Positions 44,185 to 54,830 of a stretch of DNA of 64,000 bases are shown here, piece after piece. The notes under the pieces are model-generated. The model searched no databases. It saw nothing but the letters and a program-made list of their open reading frames with translations, and was not told the origin of the DNA. The position numbers and the translations under genes were made by a program. Source of the DNA: Hygrocybe punicea (taxonomy: Eukaryota; Basidiomycota; Agaricomycetes; Agaricales; Hygrophoraceae). The first letter of the stretch is position 1. Each line of letters starts with the position of its first letter. The DNA is taken from contig OY744472.1 in NCBI GenBank assembly GCA_963556145.1, positions 2,976,001 through 3,040,000 of the forward strand. The letters run 5' to 3'.

Positions 44185-46445
44185 TCAGAAGAACTCTTCC
44201 TCTGGCTTCCAGTTCTTGGCTTGGTCCCAATAACCAGCCAGTTTCTGTCCAAGCACCTCCTTTGCTGCAGAATCGGTGGGGCATATTTTAGGCTTGAAAT
44301 TACTGAACGCTCTGTCCCTCAGCTGGCCTTCCCACACAAGCCAACATCTGTTGTCCTCCAGTGAAATTGCCAACCCCGAATCGGTCTCATGGATTATTGC
44401 ATCGTTTTTCTTTGTGTTAACATTCCCCTCTCCGGCCGGATCCTGGTCGCCTTCAAACTCCACGTCCTGCACGTCCCGCGGTCGTGCAGCCTCAGTCCAT
44501 GCGATCCTGTTGAGCATGAGGCGTTTGTAGTTGCGGATAAATTTGTGGGCCCCTTCGACATATACAATGCTGAAGGTCGGATTGACAATGCAGACGCCCG
44601 TGAGATTCATTTGTTCCGCATTTTTACGGACTTTGAAGCGATGAGCTAGGTCGGAAAGTGTCCTGACTCTGTGCGTCTTGAATCAGATTGATTATGTCCG
44701 AAAACAGTTCAGTACGATGGCGTACTTGAAAACTGCGCCAAAGATTCCTTTTTTCTCCTCGTCGATTTTCTTCATTTCAATCTTTTCGCGTCTTTGATCG
44801 TCTGTTAATTTACGCTCCGCATTCATCTTCTCATGTCCGTGCTTGCGCATTGCAACTTCTCGGCGAACGCGGGCTTCAACTCGTGTGGGGTCTTGGACAG
44901 CATCTGAAGTTAGAACTTTCATCAAATTGGCCAGGCGAACTGTTAGGAGGACGTGAGTAACTTTCCAACAGCGCTGAGAGTAGCAGACCTTTAGGGGGAT
45001 CCGGTGGGATGAGACCCATCCGGATGCGATCTCGTTTGTCTTGCAATTCTGCTTGACGTCGTTGATTTCTCATCTTCTTTTGCTCCTGTATTAAAAACAT
45101 ACATTGGCATGCGCGATCAGTCAGATGTATATTTTGTGTACCATCTTTGTAAGCATCAGAGGCTTCAAAACAGCCTTGTTCTTGTCGCCTGGAGCGGGTA
45201 TAGGGATAGGGTGCTGAATGTAGATGGTAATGGGCGAGTTCGATTTGTGTATGTTTAGTTGCGAAAGACCTGTTTCGAGGTCCTGGTAGGATTTATTTGG
45301 CAGAAGGGCTGCATCCCACCACTCTGCGGCGGGGGGTGGTGCACGCTATAGGACCATACGATCAATGTCGATCGCCGAACAGGTGACTGCAAGACAGATA
45401 ACCAAGAAGTAACAGACTCACTCTGATGTTCTTTTCCAACGTCTCGAATTCGGAGTCTAACCCTGCTTTCTTCGCGCCCTCCGCAATGCGCTGTTTCAGA
45501 GCTTCTAGGAGACTATCTTGGCGCAGCTGATTCGCCAAGTGCACATATTTGCCCTTGGGGTTGAATCGAAAGTTTCTTCCTGTGCGTTCTTTCGGTGCAC
45601 CGTCAAATCCGCTTTCCCGAAGCAATGAGGAGTTCGACGCATAGGGATTAGCCTTAGCTTCTGACGTAATGGCCGCCGGGATCGGTAACGGAGGAGGGGT
45701 GGGAGCATTCCGTGTGTTAGCCTGTCATGAATTCGGGAGGGTAAACGGAGGAGATATGAATGAGTGTTGCATGGTATGGAAAAAATAGATTCATACCTTG
45801 ATTGATGCGAACTTCGGTTGCATGGGTTTATATCGGTCTTTCTTGGACTGAGGAGCTGTAGGGGTATTGTCCAACAAGAGAGGATGCGCGGCCATCTTAA
45901 GACCCGCGCCTTGTTGCGATGGTTCAGCAGGACGATTCTTCTTGCCTGTCTGAGGCATTGACTGTGATAGAGTTGGAGTAATGAGTGATAAATTTGATTG
46001 GATGTGACGAACCATATACGGATTATCCTTGATGGCAAGCTTGCTCTGAGCTTCTGCCACACGGCGCCTGGCCTCAGCGACCCGGCGTGATAAATCATCT
46101 GCTACTGAAGGCGAACCTGGCGGGGAAGCAGGGCTTGCAGGACGTGGACTAGAAGCGACCGCTTTTACGGGGCTTGGCACCATGGCGCCCATGGCATGCT
46201 TCTTCATAGCTGCAACCTTTGCGGAAATCTCAGCTCGTTTTTGAGCAATGAGTGCATCTCCGGCTTGCTGTTTGAAATAGCAAGCAATGAGGAAGCGTGA
46301 CAGAGGGGACTTGGTACTCACAAGATCGCTAAGTGCAGGTCAATCAGAAGAACATCCCGAAAATATGGATTAAAACAGACCTTTTCAGTTTCTTCGAAGA
46401 GATGACTTCGTCGTTGCCTTCAAAGGCTCTCTTCTTGTCGTTCAT
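44185..46445 (-). CDS. PRP3: U4/U6 snRNP-associated splicing factor Prp3
   Basis: Nine exons on the minus strand (46445-46381, 46328-46322, 46267-46013, 45949-45797, 45721-45422, 45345-45142, 45085-44989, 44939-44726, 44668-44185) give 592 residues. The N-terminal part has MNDKKRAFEG, QQGAGLKMAAHPLLLD and GRNFRFNPKGKYV. The PRP3 domain follows: AEWWDAALLPNKSY, ITIYIQHPIPIPAPG, RRQAELQDKRDRIRMGLIPPDPPKV, MKVLTSDAVQDPT. The C-terminal DUF1115-type region has NLTGVCIVNP, IVYVEGAHKFIRNYKRLML and VWEGQLRDRAFSNFK. Prp3 binds U4/U6 snRNA and stabilises the tri-snRNP. Exon 2 is only 7 nt (codons S-D-L completed across junctions). The intron at 46012-45950 has a weak donor (GTTCGT) and the frame is open through it, so retention is possible. 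Confidence 0.93.
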
Positions 46446-46511
46446 GCTCGAGGTCGACGTGTTCAACGTCATTCGAGTCAAAGTTTGCCCTTGTTTGTAT
46501 GAGCAATATTC
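46446..46511. promoter_or_regulatory. Shared 66-bp divergent promoter space
   Basis: Only 66 bp separate the start codons of PRP3 (minus) and the mitochondrial L16 gene (plus). Both leaders and at least the core promoters must overlap here or lie within the genes. No clear TATA box is seen. This is an inference from gene positions. Confidence 0.55.
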
Positions 46512-47301
46512 ATGATTTCAAGTTGTCTGCCGCATTGCCATCGTCTGTTGCTTTGTTTATGCGGGCCAATCTCGCCACAAAAGCCATCGGCCTTGGGGCT
46601 GCAGGGTATCTTCTCAAGGGCCCGCTCTCAACTTGCCCCTCGCCAGGTTAAGCATGTTAAGCGCCACAAAGGACGAATACCAATACCTATTGGTGGTTCA
46701 ATCAAAGGAACCACCTTGGCTTATGGGGACTGGGGGATTAGAATAAAAGGCAACGGCGCGCGAATCAGTGCTAAGCAGCTCACTACAGCAGAGGAGGCGA
46801 TCAAGAGGAAGATCAAGGTCGTCAAAGGTTCTAGGGTGTATTTAAGGGTATTTCCCGATATTCCTGTTTGCATCAAGGTGATTCTTGACGGATATCTCAC
46901 CCACTTCCCTGACATTTACTTACAAAGGGTAATGAAACTCGGATGGGTAAAGGAAAGGGAACGTTTGAGTTCTGGGCTACCCGGTAGGATCAGTTTGAAA
47001 GGTATTTGTTTTCGTACTTTCTTATCCTCATTTTGCAGCGTACCCATGGGTCGTGTTATCTTCGAAATAGGTGGAACTCCAATACGAGAAGAACTTGCTA
47101 GAGAAGGTAACCAATGATTCATCAATTTAGTCCTTCAATTGACCAGAAATATGTGATGAAGCTCTTCGTCTAGCTTCTGATAAATTACCCACGAAGATGG
47201 AATTTGTGAACAGATCATCGCCCCCGCGATTAGGCAGGTTGTTGACCACGCAAGTGAAGGCACGGGGTGCTCTGCAAAGTGATTCTCGAGATAATTCGTA
47301 A
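46512..47301 (+). CDS. MRPL16: Mitochondrial large-subunit ribosomal protein uL16m
   Basis: Four exons (46512-46877, 46928-46983, 47039-47106, 47162-47301) give 209 residues. L16 motifs are complete: [82 protein letters not shown] and EELAREALRLASDKLPTK. The first 45 residues are Ser/Arg/Leu-rich and suit a mitochondrial targeting peptide. uL16 lies at the peptidyl-transferase and tRNA-binding region of the mitochondrial ribosome. An ATG at 46558 is out of frame, so 46512 is chosen unless an unseen 5' intron exists. This is the last ordinary gene before the repeat-rich right part of the window. Confidence 0.93.
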
Positions 47302-48160
47302 ACGATTGGCAAACCAGAGTTCTTTAGGAATTGCGTGGTTTTCAGGAATGGCGATGACTTATTTCTTTTCTTATTACTTGAGTTTACAGCCGTTTTCTTA
47401 ATTGTTGGCACTAGCTCAGCTTTTTTCAATCAATTACAAAAATGTGGACTTAGTAGAATTTTGAATGCTGAGTTGTGTATCTCATGAGATACTGCATGGA
47501 TTGGGATGGTTATGGAGGGAAAGTTGTACTATTTCTTAAGGACTATCTATTCCTGTAATTACATTGGGATGATATTCAGTGCATGGTGAGTTTTGGATAA
47601 AATAAAAGTATTTTTTGACACCCAAAATGATATTGTCAAATAATGCCATCAAATGAGCTCTTATGAAGAAGATTGTAGGGAGAAACTTGTTCAGTTTTTC
47701 AAGGGCTAGAAGTACATATACTGTGTTTTTCTTTATTTCTGTTCTTTCAGCCAATATTGCATGTGTACCATGTTAGTCTGCATTAGGCTTGAAATAACCC
47801 CCTCCTCCCTCCTCCTTTCCCTTCTCCCCCTGACTGGCTCCTACCCCTTCTCCCCCTTTCTAACCTTCCCCTTCTCCCCCTGCCTACCATCCACCATCCC
47901 CACCTCCCATCCACCTCCTGCCCCTTCTCCCCCTGCCCACCCCCTGCTATTCCCCCCTCTCCTCTCCTCTCCTCCACCTTCCTGCCACTCCCCTGATAAA
48001 GTAGAATACCATGTATTTAGGTAAAATAATTATTTAATTTGCTATATCTATTTTAAGTAGTTGCTAAATTAACATTATGTGACATGTGGATAGTGAATCA
48101 TTGGTATGATTATTATTGTATGACTTGGCTGATGCTGAGCAAGCAGGCAGTCCCACTGGC
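47302..48160. other. Non-coding region with pyrimidine-rich repeat
   Basis: No gene is supported. From about 47797 to 47995 the plus strand is almost pure C/T, with irregular repeats of CCCCTTCTCCCCCTG. The rest is AT-rich. Confidence 0.5.
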
Positions 48161-48169
48161 CTGTAGATT

Positions 48170-48300
48170 GGGATATCCCACACAAGGTTGTCAGACATCC
48201 CAAAAGCTGACAGGGATGTCCCAGATAAGGCTGTGGGATGTCCCACAAGCCAGCAGGGATGTCCCACAGCCTCAGTGGGATGTCCAAGACAAGGCTGTGT
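48170..48300. repeat. GGGATGTCCCA-containing short tandem repeat, left locus
   Basis: The imperfect palindromic core GGGATGTCCC recurs about five times here (one copy as GGGATATCCC) within longer shared phrases such as ACAAGCCAGCAGGGATGTCC and GACAAGGCTGTG. A closely related array lies at 52228-52325 in the same orientation. Confidence 0.75.
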
Positions 48301-49315
48301 GTTACATTTTACAACTCTGCAACTCCAATTCCAACTCCAGTACCCACCATGACGATTTCGCTTTACCACACCTTCCTTTTTTGTTCCCTTTTCCCTTTTG
48401 CCTTCTTTTGGACATCATTGTTTATTCTTGTTCTTGTTCCCATTTCTTCCCTTCTTCTAGAACAATCCAGACTGACCATGGACATATCCCACGTGACCTT
48501 GCTGTACCTGAATAGTCTCCTTGCCAATGGACATCATCGCCATTGTCTTTTCCCTTGCCCTGACATATTGTTTACTTCGTCCCACGACAAACCGATACAC
48601 AATTGCTGTACTCCCAACACAGCTGATTACCATAATCATCATTGGCAGCATTGCCATCACTTTCCTTATCGGTTTTTACCTTGTTATGATCTATCTTTGG
48701 CATTGGCACCAAAACCCTTCTGCCATCGATACGTCCAACTTCTGCCTCAACAATATCTCACCACATAATTGACAATTGCCATTCTCGGATATATGGTTTC
48801 CACTTTTGTATTCTGTGCCTACCATTATCCTCCCTGACAATCCGACAACATTCCTCACCTACTTGTGCACTGTGAACAATCCTTGATCACACAACATTTC
48901 ACTGTTCCCTCCAATCCGACCATCGCTGAAGCACATACCTTCAGACTTTGACCACAGACCATACAACTTCCCAATACAGTGAACCGACCCCTATTGTGTA
49001 TTGTTCACATGACATCACTTCAATGCAGCACCCGATGTCTTATTCCCACAGCTTGTCACTCATGCCATGACTCGAAACCTGGACCTACATTCATTTATCT
49101 TTTCGCATCTATAATCTTGATACCTCCCACATTCGTTTACAATGTTACCCTTTCTTGGACAAATACCGACATCAGGTAGACCGCATTATTCCACAGACAG
49201 GACAAGACGTTGCCCCTCGATACGTCATTGACACAGACATCGTCATCCGGTACAGCTTATGCTGTTCGCATGTCTGACCTTGACTAGCCCACTGTCTTAG
49301 TTGGATTTTCCTCCA
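48301..49315. other. Unassigned repeat-compartment sequence
   Basis: C- and T-rich on the plus strand with short frames; one of them (48521-48772) would encode hydrophobic segments but has no family motif. I suspect a degenerate mobile element into which the two hAT-like elements inserted, without proof. Confidence 0.3.
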
Positions 49316-49323
49316 TACATTCC

Positions 49324-50329
49324 TAGGCATCTGCACGGGTAACCCCCGGGTATTTCCCACGGACCCATACCTGATCGGAGAAATACCCGTACCCGGATGG
49401 CGGGTACGGGTCAGGCGGCGGGTCCATTTGGATAGCTGGCGGGTTGGACGGGTATGAGACAGGTCATGGGTAACCCGACGACCCATGTATTACAATAATA
49501 TTAATACATTTTTTTAAAATAAAGTAAACAGAGGGTGGGGCAAAGTACCCCACCCTGCCCGTCCTTCGCGTTCACTGACCCTCCTCGTTCTGCTGTCACG
49601 GCTCCACCCCACCATCCCCATCATCCTCCTGTGTGCCGCCGTTTGTCACTCGTCCACGTCATTGGGCGTGGGTGCTGGCAGCTGGTGCCTGAATGCGGGG
49701 AGATGGAGTGTTGTGGCTGAAGTCCCCCCTGTCTGGTCCTGTTGCGTGGCCGTTGCCGCTGGTGTTGCCATTGCCGCTGCTGTTCGTGTTGGTGGTAACA
49801 TTGGTGGATGGTGTTGGGTGGTGGTGGTGGTTTGGATGGCGTTTGCGTTTGCGTGTTGGATGGCATTGGCATTGGTGTTGGTGCTGCTGTTGGTGTTGGT
49901 GCTGCTGTTGGTGTTGGTGCTGCTGTTGGTGTTGGTGCTGCATTGCCGTTGCCATTGCCGTTGCTGTTGGTACTGCCGTTTTGCGCTCGAGGTTGGTGGT
50001 GTAGATGGTGTTGGATGGCAGTGTTGGTGTTGACTGGCTGTAGCCTAGCACCGCAACATTGCACTAAAACAGTTTTAATTAGTAAATGTACAAACTTTCA
50101 ATGAAAAATGAGACTTACCTTGAGCAGAACGGTTCGCAATTGCGAACCGCTCTGCTCTGTTACTGTGTTGGATGGTTGTGACAGGAAGTCACCGTTTCAG
50201 TCATGGCTACCCGTGGGTTGACCACGGGTCACGGGTTTCTCGTGGGTTCAGATTTGGCTACCCGTACCTGAACCTGACGGGTCAGGGGTACAAAACCCGC
50301 AGGGGTCCGTATACCCCTGCATATGCCTA
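49324..50329. mobile_element. Non-autonomous hAT-like element 1 (1006 bp)
   Basis: The ends are inverted: TAGGCATCTGCACGGGTA at the left and, read from the right end inward, TAGGCATATGCAGGGGTA. The element is flanked by the 8-bp direct repeat TACATTCC (49316-49323 and 50330-50337), the target duplication length of hAT transposons. Subterminal GGGTA/TACCC motifs are abundant near both ends, as for transposase-binding repeats. Inside are a GTTGGTGTTGGTGCTGCT array (about 49875-49940) and a 36-bp near-perfect palindrome. No transposase is encoded. Confidence 0.9.
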
Positions 50330-50353
50330 TACATTCCTTTGTTTTCTTTCATA

Positions 50354-51616
50354 TAGTGTTGGGGAAGTTCGGTCTCAGACCGACCCAAACCCGGTTTAGA
50401 CTGAACCGAAACCGCCGGTTTCGGTTTCGGTTTGGGAAATTTCGGCTGAGACCGAACGGTTCGGTCTCCGGATTGGAGATTTGGCTGCGGGCCGAAACGG
50501 TTTCAAACTGAGTTTGAACCGCAAACCGATATTTGCAAGTCAGCCACTTGGCTGACTTCCAAAGTCACCAAGACACTTCTGCAACCACCGAGAACGCCCA
50601 CAACGTACGCCAAATGAGGACGATGGAGCACCCGAGGTGGACCAAACGTGGCAGGGTACTCCCTGCCGCCCACCTATGCTTTGTTTATTTTTTTATTTTT
50701 TTTATTCGACACTAACAGTAGCAAGTTACAGTCAACGGCCACCACGGCCATCACCACCACTACCACCACGGCCACCACCACCACCACTACGACGACGATG
50801 ACGATTGCCACCACGACGGCCACAACCACCAGGACCGCTACAACCACCAGGACCGCCACATCGGACGCCAACAACAACATGTCCAAGACGCACGCGCACG
50901 CAAATGAACGTGAACAGGGTGGAGTGGGAGTCAGAGAGGTGGAACGAGCGGTGGGGGGTGGTGCATCCACCCCCGCTCCTTCGTGGTATGTTATTTTTAT
51001 TCTTTCTTTTATTGATTTTATTTGTATATAATGGAACGCGGCACAACACCACCACCACCACCACCATGCAACACCAATGCGGCCAACGCGGGGTCAACCC
51101 GCCCACCGCACATGTACAACACGCATGACGCGTCGGGACACCCACGCGGAGAGGCCCGTACGCCACCACCACGCGCTCGCCGAAAACAACCAACGCAGGA
51201 CCAACGCGGGGCCAACACGCCCGTCGTCGCGTGCACAACGCGTCTGACGTGTCGGGGCATCACCACCACCACCACCACACCCAATCGACAACAGCCGAGG
51301 CGGAACACACGCGTTCAACGCGTGTGTTTCGCTAGGACAGGGCTGTGCAGCCCACCAACCCCCAATCCCACCTCGTAATGAGGCTAGCCACGTCGATTGA
51401 CGTGTGCAGCGCTCTTGCGAGGTCAGATGGGAGGGAGGGCCCCCAGCCCACGTGGTTCACGGTTCAGACCGCGTCTGGACCGAAACCAAACTGACGTAAA
51501 CCGTTTACGTCGGTTTCGGTTTCGGTTTGGGATTTTTTGGTAGGAACCGAACCGTTTGGTTTCGGTTTGGGGCAAAAAGGCCGAAAACCGGACCGAACCG
51601 AACTTCCCCATCACTA
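50354..51616. mobile_element. Non-autonomous hAT-like element 2 (1263 bp)
   Basis: The ends are inverted: TAGTGTTGGGGAAGTTCGG at the left and, read from the right end inward, TAGTGATGGGGAAGTTCGG, one mismatch in 19. The 8-bp direct repeat CTTTCATA flanks it (50346-50353 and 51617-51624). Subterminal repeats of CGGTTT occur near both ends (about 50410-50445 and 51505-51575). The inside has CCACCA-type simple repeats (about 50735-50860 and 51038-51066) and no transposase. Long overlapping open frames on both strands are products of the low-complexity composition. Confidence 0.92.
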
Positions 51617-51624
51617 CTTTCATA

Positions 51625-52227
51625 CCAATGTTGCTGCTATATCCACACTACCTCAAGACACTCCCTTCACCAATCCCACACTGGACGATACCCCTCTTCA
51701 ACCTGACCGTGCAATGCACTTGCCAGACTGTGCACTTGCCCATTACAGCAAGTATAGACCCCAAATTGGCAATTCTGCATGTCACATGATCCAATGACAA
51801 ATCATCCGAGTCATCTGGACCTCATCTATCCTCAATAACACCTGGGCCACCAGTAGGATTGCAAGAACATCAACATGAGGATGTCTCATGTACGCCTCAT
51901 GGTGAACACATGGTGTAGTTGGACATGTTGTAGCTTCATGGTTGTATTCCCATTTACCTCCCCTCAAGACCAGTCACTATATCTACTGTTCTTGTTGTTG
52001 GTTTGGACTTTTTCTTCTTTCTTTTCCTTACGTTTAGTCTGGTTCTTGGGGCAGACTCATCTTGTTTTGAGTAACCCCCATGGCTCGCAATGACATTAGA
52101 CCATGACCCCCCCTTGTAGCAGCATTGTCTTAGTTGTAAGCAACAATGAAAACTGCTCTTCTCTCCTCTGGAAACCACCTCCTAGTTAAGTTGATTGTTG
52201 CCGGAGCCCGCTGCAGAAGTGATCCGT
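51625..52227. other. Unassigned repeat-compartment sequence
   Basis: This probably continues the sequence left of the hAT insertions. Short frames only, no motif. Confidence 0.3.
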
Positions 52228-52325
52228 AACACTGTGGGATGTCCCATAAGCCAGCAGGGATGCCCCAGACAAGGCTGTGGGATGTCCCACAAGCCAGCAG
52301 GGATGGCCCAGACAAGGCTGTGAGG
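52228..52325. repeat. GGGATGTCCCA-containing short tandem repeat, right locus
   Basis: Two units of about 43 bp, each with TGTGGGATGTCCCA, AAGCCAGCAGGGATG and CAGACAAGGCTGTG. It is the same repeat family and orientation as 48170-48300. Confidence 0.75.
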
Positions 52326-53134
52326 TCTCCCAACCAAGCCTCTGTGCAATGTCTCCTTAAGTCATCATGAAAATTACTTGTTTAGTGGGCCAGTGCTGTG
52401 CATGGCATGAACGAGTTCTTTTTTCCCCCTCCCCACTTCTTTGCTGATTTCAGCAATAAGATTAAATTGCATCAATCACGTTACATGTGGCATAAGATAC
52501 ATAGCATGTGTTACATATTGCATATTGCATATTATTCTAATAAGCCCACCTCCCACCTCTGTAACATGTAAAAAAAAACTACATAGAGTGTCTTAAGTCT
52601 TCATCAACCTCCTCTCTACCTGTCATCTCCCCTGTGTTGCACCATCATGCAACGCTCTCAGCCATGAAGCAATTGCTCAGGGAGCAACAGGTCAACTGCC
52701 AAACACAACTGGTGCTGACAATTAACTCACATTTGCTCAACCCTACATCTCCATGACCTTGAATGCTACACAACAGATTACCACATGAAGAAAGCTGTGC
52801 TTGACCTCAAGGAGGATGCTCAAAGACTCTGAGCATAAATAGCTAATACTAGGATTCTATTTTTACAGTGTCTGATATCATGGTCTGAAAGTTGTGTAAG
52901 GTCAGTGTCCCTGGAACAAGAGTTGCCTGTAATCATTCCATCATGATACCATACTTGTTTCTGTGCAGTAATAATGTGTGATGTGAAATGATAGTGACCA
53001 TGATATACAATGCCTCTAAGTTCTAATGTCTTTGTGCAAGTCTCTGAAACAAATTCTAATCTATGACTGGTTTCAATGTTTTTAAATGGATACTCTAGAA
53101 TAAGAATATGTGGTGCTTCATTATAAAATACAAC
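52326..53134. other. Non-coding, AT-rich stretch
   Basis: No gene is supported on either strand. Base composition changes here from GC-rich simple repeats to AT-rich sequence like that of the pseudogene and Helitron to the right. Confidence 0.35.
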
Positions 53135-54393
53135 TTAATTCATCCTGCTGTTGCAATCAGGACATCTTCTATTGGTTTTCTGTGACAAGGTATCAACCCA
53201 CTTCATGGTAGACTGTTTAATGGTGTCATCAGCATGTAACACATAACCTAGCCTGTCATCAATGGGTTCTTCTGCAAAGTCACATTGACAACATTCATGT
53301 TGAGAAGAGGCTACAATGTCATTGATTTAAACAACTCCATAGCCAGATTTGCCACACTAATGCCCACAGTGCCTCTAGGAAAGTCTGTAGGATTCATGTT
53401 ATGCAGTGTAGTTCTAAGGTGATCTCTAAGCTGTTCAAATGCCATATTTTTGTGCAACACCTCGGAAAAACCATGAGACAATGTGCTCAAATGATCATTC
53501 ATGCTTCTGAATATTGTAGACCAGTCCACATGATTGTCTTTCCACAGATGGAATATAATCACCAACAATGAGTCATATGCACAGCTGTAGTCATTTCTAT
53601 CCCAGATCAGTCCAGCTGGAGAGTTAATGATCTGTTGCTTGCTTGTGGAACCTTTGTTGACATGGTCTTCGGTGATCCGAGGCCTTTTAGCTACTGGTTC
53701 ATTGTTTGTGTCAAGTGAATGTTTTTGAGTTGAAGCAAGAGCAACTGAGCCTTTTGCTGGAACAAATGAAGTTGCAATTACAGCTACTTTCTGTTTTCCT
53801 TTGACTTTGTCAACCAATTGCCATGGGCTATCAGGGATTGTATGAGCCAATATTAGTGGATCAGTTGGTGACCATTTAATAGTAGTATCAGTTTTGGCAG
53901 GAACATAGTGAATTCCCTTCCACTGCTGAAAGTTTCGAAGCATAACAGAGCATGTACCAGTGTCAATGTGTTCAGGTAAAGCACCTTCATATCTGATCCT
54001 TGTAATCTCATCAAGCAACTCTAGTTCTCCACACCTTACAGCATATCTTTGCCACAAGACATGGCTCAGCCGAGATGGACAATTCCCACTCCAAGTGGGC
54101 CAGCCAAACTCAGCCAACCAATATCTTTCTCCAGGGCAGATGGCTTGGCCGAGGGGTCCATGTTCTGGGGGACATGAGTTGGCCGAAGCAGAGGGATATA
54201 TTGGCTGGCCATGGAACATGGATTGGCCGACCAGTCGGGTATTTTGGCTGGCCATGAAAGGTGGATTGGCCAAGTGGTCTGGGTATTTCGGTTGGCCATG
54301 GAGCATGGATTGGCCGACGGGTCTGGGTATTTTGATTGGCCATGGAGCATGGATTGGCCAACCAGTCGGGTATTTTGGCTGGCCATGGAACAT
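53135..54393 (-). pseudogene. Cysteine-peptidase-like protein, frameshifted, fused to minisatellite
   Basis: On the minus strand an open frame (54393-53311) encodes a repeat-derived N-terminus and then, from about 54060, a protein-like part: WQRYAVRCGELELLDEITR, GTCSVMLRNFQQW, a putative nuclear-localisation stretch KRPRITED, and GLIWDRNDYSCAYDSLLVIIFHLW. The Asn-x-x-Ser-Cys-Ala-Tyr-Asp box resembles the catalytic Cys box of ubiquitin-type cysteine peptidases (inference). The frame stops at 53311, but another frame continues at once with DIVASSQHECCQCDF, RLGYVLHADDT and RRCPDCNSRMN, ending at 53135. One missing base in the TCAATGAC region explains this. The continuation adds a Cys-rich zinc-binding-like end. 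Codon use is AT-rich and unlike the genes at 1-47 kb, so it is probably mobile-element cargo. Confidence 0.65.
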
Positions 54394-54830
54394 AGGTTGG
54401 CTGAAGCTTTTGGTATATTAGCTGGCTATAGGAAATTGGTTGGCCAAAGCCAGTGGGTACACAGGCTGGCCATTATTAGGGATATATCAGCTGTTCATAT
54501 AACACCAATTGACACAAGCTTGTGATATACTGGCTGGCCGTCAGACATAGGTTAGCCAATCTGGTATACTGGCTGGCCATCGGACATAGGTTAGCCAATC
54601 CTAGTTGGTATATTGGCTGATCATGGAACATGGGTTGCCTTCTTCTTTGAGTATGTTGGCTGGTCATGGGCAATGGGTTGGCCAATGTTATAGATACATC
54701 AGCTGCCCATGGGGTTGGCCTCCAGCAGGACTACATTGGCTGGTCATGGGACATGGGTTAGCTGATCCTATCAGGTCTTGGGCTAGTTGTAGACCATGGA
54801 TTGGCTGGTGCCCAAGATATATTGGTCCGT
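54100..54830. repeat. 44-bp minisatellite
   Basis: Units of 43-44 bp with the phrases GGGTATTTTGGCTGGCCATG and GGATTGGCC repeat here. They are clearest at about 54238-54400 and degenerate toward both ends. Since 44 is not a multiple of three, the overlapping open frame reads the unit in three different phases (HGQPKYP, MASQNTR, PWPIKIP), which shows the frame is not under protein selection. Confidence 0.8.

Noticed and set aside
43635..44364. Two similar small frames (MVVSAIILVSRDV...) on opposite strands
   Set aside because: They are the two arms of the 433-bp inverted-repeat element, not a gene pair.
48521..48772. 83-residue hydrophobic frame resembling a small membrane protein
   Set aside because: Hydrophobicity follows from T-rich sequence; no motif and it lies in repeat-compartment sequence.
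49662..50104. Several overlapping long frames on both strands (Gly/Val/Cys- and Gln/His-rich)
   Set aside because: They are produced by the GTTGGTGTTGCTGCT array inside hAT-like element 1; all frames are open together.
50648..51378. Thr-, Pro- and Val-rich frames on both strands
   Set aside because: They come from CCACCA simple repeats inside hAT-like element 2 and show no codon bias or motif.
54170..54830. CRISPR-like or protein-coding repeat array
   Set aside because: The units are contiguous without unique spacers and the 44-bp period breaks the reading frame; it is a minisatellite.
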